A stretch of DNA of 64,000 bases from Mytilus trossulus (taxonomy: Eukaryota; Mollusca; Bivalvia; Mytilida; Mytilidae). Below the pieces are notes generated by a model, which saw only the letters and a list, made by a program, of their open reading frames with translations, searched no databases and was not told the DNA's origin. Position 1 is the first letter of the stretch; every line of letters starts with the position of its first letter. The DNA is taken from positions 69,537,999-69,601,998 of the forward strand of contig NC_086382.1 in assembly GCF_036588685.1 (NCBI RefSeq), in the 5' to 3' direction. Both the position numbers and the translations under genes were made by a program. Below, in pieces: positions 45,359-56,616 of the stretch.

Positions 45359-48300
45359 ATGGAAATAAAAACCTTGTTAATCCTGATACTTATTTTGTTT
45401 GTGTATTCTCTGATTGGTGGAGCTATAATGATGGCGCTAGAACAGACAAATGAGGAGACAGCTTCAACAGATATAACAACTACATTGTCAACATTTTTAA
45501 GTAAGATGAAATGCATTAAATAATGAATTAAATGTTATAAATATTGTTTTAATTGTACTTACATGACCAACATAATAGGAGCTACATGTGGAGATAATTT
45601 GTTTATCCTTTCAGAGCACATCAGATCATTCCACAATTTTGTGGTGTTTTTTCTATGTTGTGTTTTGTGTAATGCTGGGATTTGTTTTTTTTGTTGTTTT
45701 CTTGTTTTTTTAATAGCATTGTCATTTTGTTTTCGACTAATGAGTTTGAATATCCCCTGTGGTGAACTTCGCTTCTTTTATTTAAGAGCTCCCCATGTCA
45801 AAACAAAATATTTATATTTGAGATATCTTTGATACCACAAAATGCATGTTGAACAATCGAAAGCATAGGTTTATTACACTTTTATTTAGGGATAATATTC
45901 GGTGCATTTTTAATTTTCCTTAGAGTTCAGTATTTCTATTATTTTAACTAGTAATTCAATAACTCGTGGTATACGATAAGAGCACCTTGAGATATTAAAA
46001 AGGCGAAATAAGCCAGCTCGTATTTTTAACGGGCAATTAATAAGGTTCCAAGAATTTAAAACGTTTGTTCATTTTGATATAGTCCGAAATTATTACATAC
46101 ACATGTTTGAGAATTCGTGGTGAACCATGAACACAGAATCTGTATTTAATAATATCTTTCGTTGAACAATAAGAATATGTCATATATTCATCACGACAGA
46201 AATAAAACTTTACATTAATGTCTTTTGGAATTAGCTATCAACATGAATAAAACAATATATTGTTATTCACAGCTGATCACTCCTCTTGCATGACGAGCAG
46301 TGAATTGTCAACTTTATTAACGGAAGTGAAAGATGCATATGATAGTGGTGTTATGTCAGTTAACGGAAACACTAGTGCTGCCACCCAGTGGGATTTCGGG
46401 AATTCAATTTTCTTTGTGGTTACAGCGATAACTACAATTGGTATGTACATGTTTCTCCTTCTGTCATTTTAACAAATAACTAGAAATAGTTATACGTTTC
46501 GTGTACCATATATACTTTAATTTATTGAAAGACGCCCTTCTAGCATATTTGGCGTAATCAGTGAATTGGAAACTTAGTAAAAAAAATCATAGAGTTCTAT
46601 ATAACAGATTGTTTTATATGTTACACAAAAACTCAAATATGTGATAATTATCTTAAGCCAGAGCATTCAAACTCAAAAGTAATTTTAAGATAGGATGTCA
46701 GTAGATAGCTCTTATACTTAATTAATTGATTAAGATAGGTAAATGCACAACACTTTCTATTGTAAAATTACTCAATTTGAGTTATCTCCTCTACTATTTG
46801 AGTTATCTGTCTCTATTTGGCAAAGTTGAAAAAACCCAACATATTGTGTTCTTTTGAAGATGCAGCCGTGAATATGGTAAAACACATACTTTTCTAAGTT
46901 TAGATTAGGAGCCCTACACATGAATTACATACTACTCTCAACATTTCTCCTTTCAGATCTAATTCAAAATTCAAAATGGAGGAAGACACTCGAGTTATAA
47001 ATTGTTATAGATTGTTAATAATATAATAATAAATTAATATAACTTAATAATCTCGTAAAATGAAGCCTGAATACTTTCATATCACTAAAACTTTTTATAA
47101 AACTATGTTTTGAAGTTTTCTTAAAGTAGGATGGCACGATTTTTGAAAACAGACTTAGTAATTGTAGTGTAAAGGCGTTGTCTTGTACAGCACGCCACAA
47201 CTCGGTTCTCATAGGATAACAAAAGATATACAGTAAAGTCAACTTAAAAATGCTCTAACATGACACAAATGTAAAATATGCAAATAAAAATTTCTTCATG
47301 TTTTTTTATGCAGTAACTGTAATACTTAAATAACATGTCTTTTATTTCAAGGGTATGGAAATCAAACTCCTGCAACAAAAGGTGGACAAGCTTTCATTGT
47401 AATTTTTGCTTTGATCGGAATTCCAGCTACTGGGTTGATGATTGCAGGCCTTGCAGAAAAAATAAAGAACCTCAATAGTTATTTTACAAATAAGACAATA
47501 CCATGCCTGAATAAATATACCAAAACGGAAAAAGGTTTCAAATATTTTTTGTTATATTTTACAACAATATGTCTGTTAATTTTGATACCATCAGCTATAC
47601 TATCCGCAATAGAAGACTGGGCATACGGAGAAGCCATTTATTATACTTTGATTACCTTCACAACGATTGGTTTCGGAGATTTTGTTGTTGGTAAATATTC
47701 ATTTTGTTTTTGTTACTTTTTTAAATATCGATTTGTTTGAAGGTTTCAACCGTGCAATTAGTAAAACAAAAACATTATTGATTGTAAAATTTAGTTTGCC
47801 AAATAAATGTAGTAAAAGCCAAACAATGGTAGGTATATTTTATTTTAAAAGAAGATATAGATATATTTTTTTTTTAAATTTATTAGTTATTTATGCTTAT
47901 TTACAAATACTTATGGGCAATTAATAAACGTTTTGAGAGTTGTCTCATTGGGAATCATACAACATCTTCTTTTTTATATTTTAATCAATGTTTGAAAAAA
48001 AAATGTTTGCATTTTTTCTTTTTGAACTATTGCGTGAAGTGTTGTTTTGATATTTTGTTAGTCTTAAGTGACCATTTAAGAGGGTGTCCATGGAAAAACC
48101 AGGCAGTGGATGGTACATGACATATTTTGTTTTCAAAATTTGTTCATCTATTTCATATCACAAATTCATTCTTTCTCAAAGTTAAATTTTGTTTTTTTTA
48201 TTAACTGCAACAAATAAAGAGAAAAAAATACATAGAAAGCACTGAAAATTCATTGAAAAGGGGAGATAACTCTTCATTTTGTACAAAATTTGTTGCGTTG

Positions 48301-51300
48301 TTAGTGAACTTTAAAATCATTTTCTGAGCCAACCACTGTTGTTTCAAAAATATCTTTGACATATAAATCCTTTGTATGATATAAACGTTGCATTGGAACC
48401 AAAAATTCAGTGGGAAAAAAATTATATTGTGCCACCCATATCATAGGATTTGCCTGAAATTTACTTGGACAGCCTCTTAATACATAGGTTTATATTCCAA
48501 ACACTATTGTGTGACATTTATGTCTGATTGACAAATTGTGTCCGAAAACGTCAAGCTCCCAATTAAAAGATCACAAGTCAATCAATTTTAAGTCATTGAC
48601 GATTAAAGTACACATATGTGTTCATGTAGAGTTTGATTGGATCAAACAGGCGTATATATACTTCTCGTAAGATGACTACTAATAATGAATACTTTTTTCT
48701 AGGGAATACAACTGAAGGTGGTACAAAAATTGTTTACAAACTTTTAGTTATTATTTGGATATTTACCGGTCTTGCATGGCTTGGAGCTCTCATCGGTGAA
48801 TGTACAGAAACAGCTAAGGCTTTCACTGAGAAAAAAGAAAAGAAGCAGGTATAGTTATTCTACTTTGCCTTTGCCTAAAGTCATATAAAACTTTGAATGA
48901 AAATAAATATTGAATATGTTTATATACTCGTAAGACTAAGTTTTACTTTAAAACAAGTGCACGAGACAATTCTATGTATTATCAAAATCTTCATTAATGT
49001 ACTGCTATTGAACTATCGCCGATAAAGGAGTAGGTCCGGCCTCAAAGGAGAAGGTCCAGTAAGACCCCTTTTTGGCCCCAAAATATAGCAGTTTTACAAA
49101 ATTGTTAAAATGTAAACTTTTAGTTATTTATTGGACAGTAAAATGCTTCTGCTACATAAATATTGGCTGTTTTTGACAATACAATGCACATATATCGGGT
49201 ATTAGCACCATTAAGTCATGCTAAATTACTGAAAACTTCACAATTCTAGCATTTTAGACGGTTTTCGGGTAAAACGAAATGGCCGCATTCGTGTCCATCC
49301 TTAATATTGAAATATAAGTTGTATTTTACGATAATACATAACATATATAAAGGTTGAGGATGAACACGGATGCGGCCACTTTCATTTTTGACAAAAACCA
49401 TCTGAAAAGTGACATTTTTTGGCATATTTGGTAGATTTTTCATATTTCAGCTTGAATCGGTGCGTTTTTTATGACTAAATCAGTTAAAATCTTTCACATA
49501 CACTAATTGATTCAAATACAATAGACACTTAAGTGTTTAAAAAGTGGTCAAAATCTTTCGTCAGATGAACCTGAAATTTGAGGCCAAAATCGGCCCTTAC
49601 CGGACCTACTCCTTTCAGGTTCATCTGACGAAAGATTTATACACTTTTTAAACACTTAAGGTAGCACAATACAAAGATTTTTTTACTTCCAATCACTAAC
49701 CTTTGAAATGCTATAACTTTCTTATGAATGCATAGAAAATAATAAAAGAGGTATATATATAGATAGATAAAAGATTAATCTTTTAAATGAATGCAATATT
49801 TTTATTATGCAATCATTATGTAATCAATTATTATGTAATAAGTGGCAAAATCTGGGTAAGTTCACTTGAATGAATTTAGCTCTATTATCTCTTTAACTAT
49901 ACAGAAAATTTTAACGAAATCTTAATCAACACGTCATGGGCTTCACAAGGGTGTCTCAGATTGTCTCTATGGTATTCCATTCTCTCATAAATCTCTAATT
50001 AGTGTAAACATTCTAACCACATAAAAGAAGATAATGTTTAATTAGGTGTAAATTTGTTCTATACATTCGGTCTGAAATCTGAGACACCCTTTTGTAGATA
50101 ATGGCCATAGGAACAACATATAATAAAATCAACCCTCTAGGGATACCTATGCAGAAGCTAACTTCATTTGAAATTGGAAATTTGGTGAAAAATATTTTAG
50201 ACACAGTTAACATTATAATCGGTTACATAATTTTTGCATAATACAAACACCACACAGCGCAAGTGCGAGAGGAATCTGATGATGACAGAATGTAAACAAA
50301 CGTGCACTGGTATTTAAAAAGGCAATCTTAAATTAACAGAAAGGAACACATTTTGTTATTTGCCACGTTCTTCACGTGTGCTGTTGTTTATCAATTTCAG
50401 AATCCAGTAAACCTCTGCAACAAACTTTAACGTTAATAAGCTTGAGATCAACAATCACTAGATAACATTCATAATACAAACATTGCATGAATTGGAAAGA
50501 GTAATCTGTTAGCTATTTAAAATTACCATTTTTATAAATTTTCAAGCATTATTAAGAAAGTTACAGGATTTTAAAACTTGGGAGTTGGAGTCATAAAATC
50601 TTTGTATTGTGCTACCTTAAGTGTCTATTTCAGTTGATTTAGTTAGTATATGTGAAAGGTTTTAACTGACTTAGTCATTAAAAACGCGCTGATTCAAGCT
50701 TTAATATGAAAAATCTATCAAATATGCCAAAAAATGTCACTTTTCAGATGGTTTTTGTCAAAAATGAAAGTGACCGCATCCGTCTTCATCCTCAACCTTT
50801 ATATATGTGATGTATTATCATCATCAAATACAACTTACATTTCAATATTATGAATGAACACAAATGCGGCCACTTTCATTTAAGACGGAACCCGTCTTAA
50901 ATTTAACTAAAATGCTAAAATTATGACGATTTCAGTAATTTAGCATGACTTAATGATGCTAATACCCGATAACTGTGGATTGTATTGTAAAAACCAGCCC
51001 ATATTTATGGAGCAGAAGCATTCTACCTTCCAATAAATAACTAAAAGTTTACATTTTAACAATTTTGAAAAACTGCTATTTTTTTGGTCCAACCGGACCT
51101 ACTCCTTTCCTTAATCCTCTCGTTAGAACTTCAGCCACCACACAGCGCAAGTGCGAGAGGAATCTGATGATGACAGAATGTAAACAAACGTGCACTGGTA
51201 TTTAAAAAGGCAATCTTAAATTAACAGAAAGGAACACATTTTGTTATTTGCCACGTTCTTCACGTGTGCTGTTGTTTATCAATTTCAGAATCCAGTAAAC

Positions 51301-52107
51301 CTCTGCAACAAACTTTAACGTTAATAAGCTTGAGATCAACAATCACTAGATAACATTTGTTTTCGTCGGTAATACGTTAAATATTTGTAATAAATACAAA
51401 CAGGCAAATAGGACTTAGTTAAGAGTTAAGTATGTATCCATGCAATGGTCCAATAACTTCAATAACAATAAATATACTCTTTCACATAATTTCATATGAC
51501 TGTCAATGTTCATGTTTATGATTAACATTTTACAATTGTCTGTTTAAACTGACACATGTTCCCTTTTAGGTGAAAGTTGGAAGTAACGTCGATGATACAT
51601 ATGAAGATGTTAATACAAAGGTAAAGAGCCTCAATACAAAACAATGAAGATGTTAATACAAATGTAAAGAGCCTCAATACAAAAAAATACTTTCCATGAT
51701 GAACCAATCGTGACAAAAGATACATTAGTCAAAGCTAACCACTCACATGTTTTAAGGATCAAAATGTTTCCTCTCTTAAACAGAAACTAAGACGGAACTC
51801 ACCGACGACGCACCGACGACAGACCATGCATTCAAAGTATGCCTCTCAAACGCAAAATTCCAATCGGAATTTTAACAAATGAAAAACAAACATGTCTGTG
51901 CATTTAAACGCCTTGCACATACAAACAGGCACCCGTTTTAAGCAAGAATGCTACTGCTTTGGTAATGATTTGAATTAAATTTTAATTTTGTACAAATTTT
52001 TATAATGAATATAATGATTGAACTACACAGCTGATAATTATGTGTGGTCGGTAAAGAATTTTGATACTCTATATTTTCAGACTGGTGATCTTGCAAAAGT
52101 GGCGTAG
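45359..52107 (+). CDS. Two-pore-domain potassium channel (K2P), copy 2, 290 aa
   Basis: Six exons: 45359-45500, 46273-46440, 47352-47690, 48703-48848, 51570-51620, 52081-52107; GT-AG introns; phases 1, 1, 1, 0, 0, the same as copy 1. Exons 1-5 have exactly the same lengths as in copy 1; exon 6 is 12 bp shorter. M1 is about 5-27, Cys53 is kept in the cap, pore 1 is TTIGYG and pore 2 TTIGFG at the same positions. The glycosylation sequon differs: copy 1 has N-G-S at 78, while here it is N-T-S at 80. The C terminus ends GDLAKVA, close to copy 1 GDLTKVA. Intron 4 has grown to 2,721 bp by nested transposons, against 825 bp in copy 1. Both copies have all exons open, so both look functional. Subfamily not assigned. 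Confidence 0.9.
45640..45790 (+). repeat. Forward R3 fragment in K2P-2 intron 1
   Basis: 'TTTCTATGTTGTGTTTTGTG', a TTTGTTGTTTTCTTGTTTTT stretch and 'TTTCGACTAATGAGTTTG' are the reverse complement order of 42700-42840. Confidence 0.6.
47929..47983 (+). repeat. R1 end fragment in K2P-2 intron 3
   Basis: 'GAGTTGTCTCATTGGGAATC' followed by ACAACATCTTCTTTTTT, the 3' end of R1. Confidence 0.8.
48080..48476. mobile_element. TTAA-flanked MITE in K2P-2 intron 3
   Basis: TTAA at 48076-48079 and 48477-48480 flank a 397-bp unit starting GAGGGTGTCCATGG and ending with the complement of GAGGCTGTCCAAGT. The inverted ends match at 11 of 14 positions. This resembles a non-autonomous piggyBac element. Nothing coding inside. 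Confidence 0.55.
49024..49615 (+). mobile_element. Element A, MITE with perfect 16-bp inverted ends, K2P-2 intron 4
   Basis: It starts AAAGGAGTAGGTCCGG and ends with the exact reverse complement. The middle has a second palindrome, 'AATGGCCGCATTCGTGTCC' against 'GGATGAACACGGATGCGGCC'. Length is 592 bp. An inverted copy follows immediately (49613-51108). Confidence 0.8.
49660..50616. mobile_element. Element B: 957-bp TTAA-flanked element nested in element A copy 2
   Basis: It begins GGTAGCACAATACAAAGA and ends with the exact complement; the perfect match is 22 bp. TTAA occurs on both sides (49656-49659, 50617-50620). The intact copy of element A has a single TTAA at this site (CACTTAAGTG near 49530), so the duplication is confirmed inside this window. 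This is the signature of piggyBac-type transposition. No transposase frame is present. Confidence 0.85.
50248..50469. repeat. 222-bp retroposon-like unit, copy 1, with 12-bp flanking duplication
   Basis: The sequence from 'CACCACACAGCGCAAGTGCG' to 'ATCACTAGATAACATT' is identical by eye to 51136-51357. The 12 bases CATAATACAAAC stand on both sides here (50238-50249, overlapping the first bases, and 50470-50481), consistent with a target duplication. It lies inside element B. Confidence 0.8.
51136..51357. repeat. 222-bp unit, copy 2
   Basis: Identical by eye to 50248-50469, at a constant offset of 888 bp. No flanking duplication is visible on this copy. It lies outside elements A and B, in the intron. 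Confidence 0.85.
51603..51688 (+). repeat. 43-bp tandem duplication across the exon 5 splice donor of K2P-2
   Basis: The unit starting GAAGATGTTAATACAAAG at 51603 is repeated at 51646. The first copy carries the donor in use (AAG|GTAAAG, intron from 51621); the second has AAT|GTAAAG. Use of the second donor would add 43 bp and shift the frame. Confidence 0.85.
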
Positions 52108-52564
52108 ATTTTCATATGAATTGTATGAAATGGATCAAAACGTACATTTAGAATGTCCATGAGACTTTCGGTTGGTGTAAACATACGTAATGATATAGAT
52201 ACTCTCAACAAATGTGAATCATTGAAAACCTCTTTAAGGAGACTGTCTGAAGAAACGATAATTATAATTTGAATTAACTTATATTGCCATAATGACAATA
52301 AGAAGATGTATACCACAGTGAAAGGAGAGACCTGAAAGAATCACATGAAGTCCAAAAGGAGGGACACCGGGAGGGTCCTCGGATTGAGAGCCTGTTGTTA
52401 CACACGCATCGCCAACTGTGCAAATTCCCACAGAGAAATTCTTTACAACCGATAACAATATATAATTTGGGCAATGCATCTTCAAATCATTAAAGTTGTA
52501 TTCAATGATGTGTGTGCATATGAGGTCGTTGTTCAACTCTGAAAATAGCAGTTCAGAAATATAA

Positions 52565-52720
52565 AGGCCAACATATGTATAAAGTAAAATCACCAAAATA
52601 CTGAAATCCGAGGAAAGTTCAATCGGAAAGTCCCTAACCACATGGCAAATTCAAATAACAAACACTTCAAACGAATTGACAACAACTATCATATTCCTGA
52701 CTTGGTACAGGCATGTATAA
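52565..52720 (-). repeat. R3 fragment after K2P-2
   Basis: 'ACTGAAATCCGAGGAAAGTT', 'CTTCAAACGAATTGACAACA' and 'TTCCTGACTTGGTACAGGCA', as at 44400-44560. Confidence 0.7.
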
Positions 52721-52917
52721 TTTTATGATATAAAGGAATTATTAAGGAATACTTTTGTCACGTTTGATATGTCGATAAAGAACAAATCAAGAAAAAAGTA
52801 CAAGCTGACAATTAACATATTTAAGATCAAAACCTTTTCCCTTTATGTACAGAATATCAAACAAAACTACAAAGATATTGGGTACACGTTAATGACAGTA
52901 ACTTTGTAACACATTCA

Positions 52918-53345
52918 TATAAAAAAAGAAGATGTGATTTGATTGCCAATGAGACAATTCTCTAACGGTCCCCCTACGGCATTCAACAATGAGCAAAGCC
53001 CATACCGTATAGTCAGCTCTAAAAGGCCATCAAAAGGACAATGTACAAACAGTTCAAACGAGATAACTAACGGCCTTATTTATTTACAAAAGAATTAACG
53101 AAAAACAAATATGTAACTCATCGACAACAACAGAATAACAGAATCCGGATTTGAGACAGGGACATACACACATAATGTGGCGGAGTTAAACATGTTAGCG
53201 GGACCCAACCCTACTCTAACTTAAGACAGTGGTATACCAGCACAACATAAGAATGAACTATAAAAATCAGTTGAAAAAAGCATAAATCATCAGATGGACA
53301 AAATATAAGTGGACGTGGCTGGGTACCTGTAAATCCCAGAACATA
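52918..53345 (-). repeat. Mussel dispersed repeat R1, reverse
   Basis: From 'AAGAAGATGTGATTTGATTG' to 'GGACGTGGCTGGGTACCTGT', including 'CGGCCTTATTTATTTACAAA' and 'GTGGCGGAGTTAAACATGTT'. It has a deletion near the start compared with 10651. Confidence 0.8.
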
Positions 53346-54239
53346 TCCAGAACTGATAAACTAAAATATCATCTGGACCCAAAGTGAACCAAATAGGTAC
53401 TGACGTAAGTTTGCGTTATATGACCATTGATCAGCAACGAAACTTATTTACAGGCTATAGATCCTCTATAGAGCACTTATTACAATACGAAGGGAAATAA
53501 CACATACAATATCGATCATAACATTAGTTTGGTCATACATTACTATATATATTATCAATGCAGAAATCACAGATTCAATACATCTGTCATTGCAAGTATT
53601 TTTACTAAAAGAGGGTCGAAAGATTCAAGAGGGACAGTCCAACTCGTACTAAACTATCCTTTTGAAAAGGAACCCGAACCGTCAATTTTTCTACAAATAG
53701 ATTTTCTACTTATAAAGAATAAAAAACCTATTCCAAAACCAAAAACAGGTTACATAGAAATAATGATAATATTTCGTATATGCTCATATAATGAATTGTT
53801 TTACAAAATATAGATATACAAGTGTATATGCAATGCTATATATTACAAAATTCGAATTACGTGTGAAAAAATTTAAACATGACATGAGACAACACATATT
53901 ATTTATAAATGCAATTTAAGTTTTTCTGCTGATTTTATAAATGTACCCAAATAACTAAATTCTCTCATGATATGACAGCCAATAACTGGATTAGCTTGTA
54001 TGCAGATGGATTTCTCCAATACCAATACTAATTTTTAAAATAGATTTTATTAAAATGGCATTTAAGTTCACACTTGTCGTCCGTTGTTTTTCTGTTGTTC
54101 ACATGTTTTATTACACCATTATATTATTAGTTTATGTACTTCTGGTCTGAGTGTTTTTGCGTTCATGTGTACTGCATTTATGTCACGTAGTGTTACCATT
54201 TTAACGGTATTTATAACATTGCAATATCAGAGAGAGGTT
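53346..54239. other. Intergenic stretch, nothing new recognised
   Basis: 53610-53660 ('AGATTCAAGAGGGACAGTCC') is a short R3-type piece. No supported gene. Confidence 0.4.
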
Positions 54240-54440
54240 TGGCTAACCATCAAACCAGGTTTAACCTACCATTTGTTTTCTTAAAATATCCTGTACCAAG
54301 TCAGGAATATGACAGTATTTATTAAATAGTCCGTTTCAATGTATATTGGTGGTTTTTTTTCAAGCAATTTAGTGTCGGTATTGTTCTGTCGTAAAATTCT
54401 TTATGACTATTGAACAGCGGTATACTGCCTTTAGTTATCT
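54240..54440 (+). repeat. Forward R3-type and 'AACAGCGGTATACT' repeat pieces
   Basis: 'CTGTACCAAGTCAGGAATAT' and 'GACTATTGAACAGCGGTATA' mark degenerate forward copies. Confidence 0.55.
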
Positions 54441-54837
54441 CCAAACCAACATTCCGAACATTCATAACACTAAACTATCACTGGTAAGTAGAACTGATCT
54501 ACCGCCGTGGTAGTCATCTCCTACTAAAACAATTTATTGACTTTGCAGATTCGCGTCTTTCACTATATTTTTTTCACAATAGACCCCACAAAACTCATCA
54601 CAACAGCTAAATAAATATACATCGGGTAGTTGATCAGTATATGAACGGCAGTTAGTGAAACAATTATTTTCAAAATGACTAGCATTGAAACATTTTTTTT
54701 GTAATCTATATATTCTCTAGTATTTGTACTATATCTTGCATTCTAGTTGTCAGGGCGTGTTGAATTACATTCATATCCCAAGTACCTATCTTTGCAATTT
54801 TTGTTATAAACAACCATAAGTTTATATATGATATAGG

Positions 54838-54900
54838 AGACCCTTTCGTCGGGTTGTTGTCTCTTTGACACTATCCCCTTTCTATTCTCAATGATCTATA
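54838..54900 (+). repeat. R2 end fragment
   Basis: 'TTTCGTCGGGTTGTTGTCTC' followed by TTTGACACTATCCCC, the 3' end of repeat R2 (compare 56125-56170). Confidence 0.8.
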
Positions 54901-54959
54901 AAATGTTTTTTTTATAGATCAAATACCATACGTGTCCCGTGTGTTCTAGTTTCTAGATA

Positions 54960-55226
54960 ATGTTATCTTGTTCATTTAACATTAAAATGCACATATCTTA
55001 ATATGCTTTGAGTTGGTTATTTACTTGGTTTTGAAAAATCATATAATGACTATTATTTGTTTAAAAATATGATTTTTTCGAAATATTAAGGATTTTTTTG
55101 TTCCAGGCATAAATTACCTTAGCAGTATTTTGCTATGGAATTTTGGGTACTCAATGCATTTCAATTTTAAACTTGTTTAGCTTTTTACCTCATTTGATCT
55201 TAGTATCACTGATGAGTCAAGTGTAG
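54960..55226 (+). ncRNA. Hammerhead-ribozyme-like repeat family, 5' half
   Basis: Landmarks 'GGAATTTTGGGTACTCAATG' and 'TAGTATCACTGATGAGTC' belong to a dispersed mussel family whose normal continuation is ...GTAGACGAAACGCGCGTC (from memory). CTGATGA (55209-55215) followed by GTC fits the first conserved core and stem II strand of a hammerhead ribozyme. The second half is 3.4 kb away at 58599 because of an insertion. Confidence 0.55.
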
Positions 55227-55854
55227 TAGCGGAGCGGCGGAGAGGACAATTTTAGAAATTTAAATTACCTAAATACCTCATGGGATTTTAATAGCTCATT
55301 GGAAAGCTGAAATCCAGTACTTTTTGAAAATATGTGTCGTCAATATCAAATCTGGTACAATAATATCGAAAATCAAGGTCAAAGGTCATCACTTAAAAAA
55401 ATCCTACTTTCATCTAGAGAAACAATACCATATATATTGTCAAAATTAATAATCTATTCAATAGATTATACGAGTAGTATTATGTAGAAAAACGTTAGTT
55501 CATACTAAATCTTTTTCATATTTGCACATGACGTCAGAACAACGTTTTATTTAACTTTTTTAAAGGTAGTCCATGGTACATACAAATTTTAATATATGTT
55601 ATGATGGTATAATACTAAACCCCTAACGGGAAGAATTGTGCCTGAGGTTCATATGATGAAATCATAATCTTTCAGTCAGTTTAATTGAAGTCTAGAGCTG
55701 GCATGTCAGTTAACTGCTAGTAGTCTGTTGTTATTTATGTATTATTGTCTTTTTGTTTATTTTCTTTGGTTACATCTTCTGACATCAGACTCGGACTTCT
55801 CTTGAACTGAATTTTAATGTGCGTATTGTTATGCGTTTATTTTTCTACATTGGT

Positions 55855-56180
55855 TAGAGGTATAGGGGGAGGGTTGAGATCTCACAAACATGTTTAACCC
55901 CGCCGCATTTTTGCGCCTGTCCCAAGTCAGGAGCCTCTGGCCTTTGTTAGTCTTGTATTATTTTTATATAAGTTTCTTGTGTACAATTTGGAAATTAGTA
56001 TGGCGTTCATTATCACTGAACTAGTATATATTTGTTTAGGGGCCAGCTGAAGGACGCCTCCGGGTGCGGGAATTTCTCGCTACATTGAAGACCTGTTGGT
56101 GACCTTCTGCTGTTGTTTTTTATTTTGGTCGGGTTGTTGTCTCTTTGACACATTCCCCATTTCCATTCTCAATTTTATTT
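55855..56180 (+). repeat. Mussel dispersed repeat R2 inside the 3.4-kb element
   Basis: 'GGGGGAGGGTTGAGATCTCA', 'CCCCGCCGCATTTTTGCGCC', 'GGAGCCTCTGGCCTTTGTTA', 'GGCCAGCTGAAGGACGCCTC' and 'GTTGTTGTCTCTTTGACACA' in order. Full-length or nearly so. Confidence 0.8.
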
Positions 56181-56616
56181 AATGCCTAATGGAAAACAGG
56201 AACATATTAACTTTGATAATTGACATCGACAAATAGCATTTCTTGAATACTTTAATAGTTGAAAAGTTTTCAAAGAGTATCTGAAATGCATAGCTAATAA
56301 ATCAAACCAAATATGCAGCCATGAAAAAAATTCGTTTCAGTTTTCAAGGATTCGACGTGTCACTGAGTTTTCTTAAAATGAATTCAAACTATCTCAATAC
56401 AAGATACCTTTTTATTTAATATAGTTAATGGAGTTTGATATATTACTCAATTAGTGCAAGCGTGTTGTAGAACATATTCCTAAAATTGAATCATGACCGT
56501 TATGGTATCTATGATGAGTTTATTTTCATACCAAATGAAACGTCGAAAACATTATAGCAAATTAAAATAAAGTTACCAAATATTACAAGAACTATTTTCA
56601 TGGTATTTCATTACAA

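Larger units (their letters stand above)
49613..51108 (-). mobile_element. Inverted second copy of element A, interrupted
   Basis: From 49613 the sequence is the reverse complement of element A, lacking only A's last 40 or so bases. It runs to 'CCGGACCTACTCCTTT' at 51108. Both copies share 'TGCGGCCACTTTCATTT' and 'GATTTAGTCAT'-type landmarks in mirrored order. It is split at a TTAA by the unit at 49660-50616. The pair gives a long hairpin-forming region inside one intron. Confidence 0.8.

Noticed and set aside
50270-50290. Second hammerhead candidate at 'CTGATGATGACAG' (also 51158) and at 'CTGATGAGTTAGG' (32075)
   Set aside because: No GAAA strand with pairing stem II follows. The match to CTGATGA is by chance.
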